Below, piece after piece: positions 58,740 to 64,000 of a stretch of 64,000 nt of DNA. The stretch spans positions 287,001 through 351,000 of the forward strand of contig JAXRKP010000180.1 in assembly GCA_037039925.1 (NCBI GenBank), given 5' to 3'. The stretch is from Doris montereyensis. Its lineage: Eukaryota; Mollusca; Gastropoda; Nudibranchia; Dorididae. The notes under the pieces were generated by a model. The model was not told the DNA's origin. It searched no databases and worked only from the letters and a program-made list of their open reading frames with translations. Within the stretch, counting starts at the first letter, position 1, and each line of letters opens with the position of its first letter. The position numbers were made by a program, and so were the translations under genes.

Positions 58740-61700
58740 GAGATTAGAAAACAGTTTTTCATCAAATCTTTATACTAATACAATTGTATTAATACTAATA
58801 ATGTGCTGAGCAGTCTTATCATTTAAACTTTAAGTAACTGGTGTGTTTTTGCTTTACCTTGACAAAAATTTGATCACATTATAAGCTTTAACATTCAAGT
58901 TGATATTGCAGGTGTATTACTTTGTTCACTATGCCTGGCTGTAACACATTTATCTGTAGTCATCTATTGACATAAATCTTTTTAAAAATGAACTTTGGGA
59001 CACCTCCCCCTCCAAATATAGTTCTTATTCTTTAGTTTGAACATTTGTTTGTCATTCCTGACTTCAAATTCGAAGTGCAAAGGTTTAAAAAAAAGTAGTA
59101 GACAAATTTATTTTGTACATTGAGCTATAAGTTCTAAATCAAACCTGTTCGATACTTAAATCAAATAATGTTGAGTCTCTCATTTGGAATCACTCACTGA
59201 TTTAGGAAGATCAACTTTTGCACCCCTTATTTCCGCTGATTCATAACAGCTGACTCACCATAGAATCATTGCAAGTCATGCAGAACCGTGAAATGTCTCC
59301 TCTATCCCTATTTCAACTCTTGAATTGGTAATGTCATGACTAGCCAATTATATGTTTTGAAATGACTTTTGGGATAACAAATTACAGGTGCGAGACATGA
59401 ATTGAGTGCTATGTGATGTGTACCACATCATTATTTTTCTTATTTTATTACCCAAATTCATGAACTGATTCCTTTGATTCCTTTTTGGGACAATTCTATT
59501 TAGTGAGATCTAGATATATATCTGAAGCGGTATATAGAGCTTTGAGATATTTTGGATTGTAATTATGATTTATTTACACAGTGTTTGGGTGTAACTTAAT
59601 GAGAATTTAAGAATTAAGGCATTTTGTTTTTATCTTTGTGCCAAAGATCCGTTACAGGGTACCATACCAAGATATTACTTTCCCAGTTTCCATTACGAGA
59701 AAAGCAATGTATGCCATATTGCGACTTTCTCTTGAAGAGCGATCTCTGATTAAGAAACCAGGCCACCCCGACATGCATGACGGAGGGAGTGGCTCGACTG
59801 AATATTATGCTTGTCATTAAGACACAGAAATAGTTGGTTATCATGTTGTCACATACTGCATGGTGATTTCTTATATGTGGTAAACCACAGTGAGTTTTGT
59901 GTCTAGCACAGTACAGTCTGCTGATTGTGTGAAAGCAAATTATAGTGGAAAGGCACAAAATTGGTGGGGTGAATCAAGTGAATGTAATTATTTGTAATTC
60001 ATTGTAATGTCAAACTTTGTGTTTGTTAGGATGGTGACAATCATAGATCATGGGCAATGGCAGATAAGGAAGAAATATTTTCACCACAAAAATAAACACA
60101 CAGTTGTACATACATGCTAAATGTGTTGTGTTACAATTTATCCTATGTTTATGATCAGTCAAGCACTTATACAAAGATATCCAAGGTTTGACTTTATATA
60201 TATGGAAGTCATCCTACATCTTAATGAGAGCTGTTTCCTCATGTTTTTTGTAGTTTGTGAATATCTGTGGTAAAAATAATTGAGCGGTTTTACAATTTTT
60301 GTCACTTTGCAACGAAAGAGATGCTTTAAAGATTTTAATTTAGTCATATATGTATCTTCACAAATTAATTAAATGACTAAGTAACCGTTTCATCTTATAT
60401 TCATTATTAAATAGATTGGAAACTGTTTCTTAATCTGAATATGACTAATGAATATGAAACCAGTTTGTTTATATAGACTACGTAATTGAATAATAAATTG
60501 TTTTTAATGAATTAAGGGGGTGGGGGCACCTGGACTGGCGAGTTCTGTGCTTATTCGGGTAGAATGATCATTTATCTACAAGTTCATGGCAGAAAAATGT
60601 CCCTATGACGCATTAATTTTTTTTTACAAACTATTTTGTAGGAGAGGGTAGATAAAAACAATCAAAATTTTGACGTAAATTACCCTAACACTGACTGAGA
60701 AGATGGCAGTAAAAACCTGCATCTTGACAGTTAATCACCAAATGCCAAAGACTGACGAAAGAGTAAGGGGCTGCTACAACAAGGAAACCCGTCTGAAGCG
60801 TTTGTATTGTGTTATTTTCTTTAGATTTTTTTACTTGCAATTTTCTCTAAATGTAGTTTTTTCACACTAAAATTCTATCTCCTCCGCCATTTACCAAACG
60901 ATTTGTATAATATTTGGCAAATTGGTTCCTCTTGTCAATGTTAATAGAATGACGTCGGTTTTTTTAATTATTGTATTAACTTTTTGAGAAAAAAATTTTT
61001 TGTAATAAAAATGCCGTTTTTGTACATTCACGATATATAGTATTTTCATAAATTCATTAAAAAAACCCATCCAAAATATCTAAAAACAACCTGACGTTAT
61101 CTTTAGATATTCAATGGAAAAGACCATCTGCACAGGTTTTAAGTGATTTTATTCATAACTAAGGGAGGAGCTAGATTTTGAAAATTGGGTCAAAATCCAA
61201 GATGGCGGCCGTTTCTATGGCAACTAAGGATGTTACAAACTTTACAATGATATAGGATGACTGTATTTTGACATTTACTCGTGTACATACTAAAAGCAAA
61301 AACCTAAACTCAACAACACAAACAATCACTTAAGGACAATTGAGACAATGTGTGTTTTCACTGATCCTTCTCTCAAACTTATTCATAGAAATCTTATTAT
61401 GCCCGGAAATGCGTTGATGTGAAAGTTTTAGCTTAATATGAATTAATCCTGGTCTTGGGATTTTCTTTGGGGTTTATTTTGGTATTTTTTTCATGGATAG
61501 AAAACAGAATCTGAAATTAAAGTTAATACAGCACAATGAACGAAAGAAACAAAACTACTCTAGCTCTTATTGTGTTAATCTTTTTCTTTTTAAAAAGTTT
61601 TTATTATGATGTGTTGGATTATGCGCATATGTATTAATTATTATCAGAACATAGTATTTTCAGCTTTTTTCAACTTGTCAAACTTAATGTGCAATATTAT

Positions 61701-61750
61701 TACCATTACCAACTGCTTCACCACAGCAAAGTATGATGAGATTTTAAGTC
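58740..61750. other. SHC downstream flank, mostly unique sequence
   Basis: AT-rich with no ORF of recognised family. Two points of note are a short coding-like island (59638-59820) and a YY1-like plus X-box-like pair (61199-61224), described under findings. Confidence 0.45.
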
Positions 61751-61867
61751 TGCTTGCTTGCCGTACATGAGAATTTGATCCCTCCGCCATCGTTGAGCTA
61801 TATGAAATACTCACAGAGAGATGATGCTTTCAAACATCATGTCTCATTTCAATGGTATAAATATAAA

Positions 61868-61895
61868 AGAATATATATATATATATATATATCAA
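61868..61895. repeat. (TA)n short run
   Basis: About 25 bp of TA repeat in the SHC 3' flank. Confidence 0.85.
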
Positions 61896-62108
61896 TATGT
61901 ATCATCCATTTTCTCTTGATTTTAGAGTTTGATTGACTACTAATTACTTGTGTGACATGCAGTTTTCCTTGACAATGTTTGGTTATTTTTGTTTGTTCAG
62001 CATCTGTCTGTTTGTCGTCCTTTTTTCATTTCTCAGTGGGATATCACTATCATAATTCATAATACAAAGCACAGGACTGGAACTGAAAGGTCACAAAAAT
62101 CTGTAGAT

Positions 62109-62338
<230 letters not shown>

Positions 62339-62742
62339 TTACCTGGTGTAATTTTAAATGTCAATGAAACACTATGTACAGACAAATTAAGACAAACAGT
62401 AATAATGACAAACTTTTTTCCTTGGTGAAAGTCAGATGTTTGTAGAATGTCTGTTTCGATCTTTATGTTTTTCCCAACAAAACTTGACTTTTTGGCCTGA
62501 ACAACAACATAATCAGTATAACACTAACATGTATAATGTATGCCACATAAGTTGTTTTGCTTCTTGTATCTGTTCGCACATTTTTTTAAAACTTGTGAAT
62601 GTACACTTTCCCACATACATGATGTAAACATTAAGTTTCTTATAGTAATAGTAGTCTCCCTTCTCTTCTACGCTTGAATTTTTATAAAGTCCAAATATGG
62701 AAAAACACAAATAAACCAAGGACTAATTAGAAACAAAAGGAA

Positions 62743-62761
62743 CCCCCCCCCCCCCCCCCCC
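62743..62761. repeat. Poly-C run
   Basis: A C homopolymer of about 18 bases, prone to assembly error. Confidence 0.9.
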
Positions 62762-63188
62762 GCCCTCTTCCCTTTCCCTGCCACTTCTTTCCAAAAATAA
62801 CAAAAAACATTCAGAAACAAACATTTCTCCTCTCCACTTTTCTCAAATTTTTGGGAGAGGCATAATGTGATTTCTTACTTAAACTAAATTTTTATAAGAT
62901 GCAAGTTTTTTCACACATTTGTAAGTCAAGAACTAATGTGGACATTTTTTGTTAAAATGACGGAAAGAAGGTTATGCGACAATTTCAAAATATGTAAAAC
63001 TTTTAAGTTAAGTCATTTGATGATGTTTTTGTCTAGTCAACCTGACATTGGCTCACAAACTGAAACAAAATCCTCTATGAAAGAGGAAGATACAGGCTGG
63101 TCATGTCATATCTTATGGTATAGCCCACATTTATTGTATTGCTTTAGCAAAATTTGTGACAGATGCTGGACACAATAATTGGGTTTGC

Positions 63189-63252
63189 GCGGGCACTGCT
63201 AGGAGGTTTTCTTTCTTTCCTTTTCAGTCTTTTATATGTCTTTCATCTTTTA
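63189..63252 (+). mobile_element. Family-3 dispersed repeat flanking a tandem array
   Basis: CACTGCTAGGAGGTTTTC, TTTCTTTCCTTTTCAGTC and TTTTATATGTCTTTC in family order. The 3' part of the family (CATCTGGCGGATTGGGTAAA) is amplified in the array that follows. Confidence 0.55.
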
Positions 63253-63640
63253 TATATTTTATGATATCTGTCTATCACCGCTGCATCTGGCGGATTGGGT
63301 AAATTCCTATGGAGTGGAACAAACAAACAAATATGGGACCGATCATATAGTTTATGATATCTGTCTCTATCACCACTGCATCTGCGGATAGGGTACATTC
63401 CTATGGAGTGAAATAAATAAACAAATGTGGGACAGATTGTATATTTTATGTTATCTGTCTCTATCACAACTGCACCTGGCAGATAAGGTAAATTCCTATG
63501 AGTGGAACAAACATACAAATATGAGACAGATTATATATTTTATGTTATCTGTCTCTATCACCACTGCATCTGGCGGATTGGGTAAATTCCAATGAAGCAA
63601 ACAAACCTGAATATGGGACAAATTACATATTTTATGTTAT
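63253..63640. repeat. 94-bp tandem array, four units plus a partial
   Basis: Units start at 63253, 63346, 63440 and 63534, with a fifth breaking off after about 63640. Each carries TATATTTTATG, ATCTGTCTCTATCACC, CTGCATCTGGCGGA and GGTAAATTCCTATG. Units differ at several sites, so the array is not a single recent duplication. Confidence 0.9.
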
Positions 63641-64000
63641 ATATATATTATGTCTTGTGTGTATGTAAATTAAGGAAAATCCGATGTAATAGAATAGATG
63701 TTCATTCTGACCATAACATGTATCTTACCTGTATGTGTATTCATGGCTTTTATAATTTTGCTCTTTAAAGAGAATACATTTTTTCTATTTCATCTTATTT
63801 GTTATTTTTTTCTTTTTATTCCAGTTCTTGTTCACATCATATTATTAAAATTGTAGCAATTTTTAATTTAAATCATTTACAATAACCTTTTATATTCATA
63901 TACATGATATATGTATAATTTTCCAGTACAATACCTTTATTTCCATGTTTTTAAATTTATGATAATTTCTTTTTGATCATAATCGTTTTCAAAAATAGTA

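Overview
This is intron-rich eukaryotic DNA, most likely from a lophotrochozoan and probably a gastropod mollusc. That placement is inference: it rests on AT-rich introns, long microsatellites, several tRNA-derived SINE families, RTE/CR1-like LINE fragments and frequent AGATCT/CTAGATCT words. I see no operons, CRISPR, rRNA or intact tRNA genes.

Two protein-coding genes, both on the + strand, account for all the convincing coding sequence. The first (702-25809) is the 3' part of the DLEC1/CFAP81 orthologue, an axonemal protein made of ASH/MSP-like beta-sandwich modules. 33 exons encode roughly the last 1,535 residues, and the gene's start lies left of the window. The second (40710-55944) is a complete 12-exon SHC-family adaptor of about 477 codons: PTB domain, a central region with Grb2-type Y-x-N motifs, and a C-terminal SH2 domain. 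They share no obvious function and are probably just neighbours.

Layout. 1-700: intronic (CT)n/(CTGT)n. 702-25809: DLEC1, whose introns hold a roughly 600-bp (GAA)n tract, SINE copies and the C-terminal end of a LINE. 25810-40709: intergenic, with a 54-bp minisatellite (27.2-28.7 kb), a (TAC)n block, a (TATG)/(TA) block, SINEs, a candidate 1.9-kb terminal-inverted-repeat element (35.2-37.1 kb) and a LINE fragment just before SHC. 40710-55944: SHC, with a large decayed LINE antisense in intron 7. 55945-64000: SHC 3' flank, mostly featureless, then (GA)n and a 94-bp tandem array.

Both genes carry isolated one-base indels in homopolymer runs that break otherwise well-conserved exons (four in DLEC1, one in SHC). 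The frame resumes with good homology each time, so assembly or base-calling errors are more likely than pseudogenes, and any automatic annotation here will be broken at those points. I found no clear undescribed system. The most interesting items are the GAA tract abutting a splice acceptor, the TIR element and its related repeats upstream of SHC, the tandem array seeded from a dispersed repeat, and a paired YY1-like and RFX X-box-like motif at 61.2 kb.
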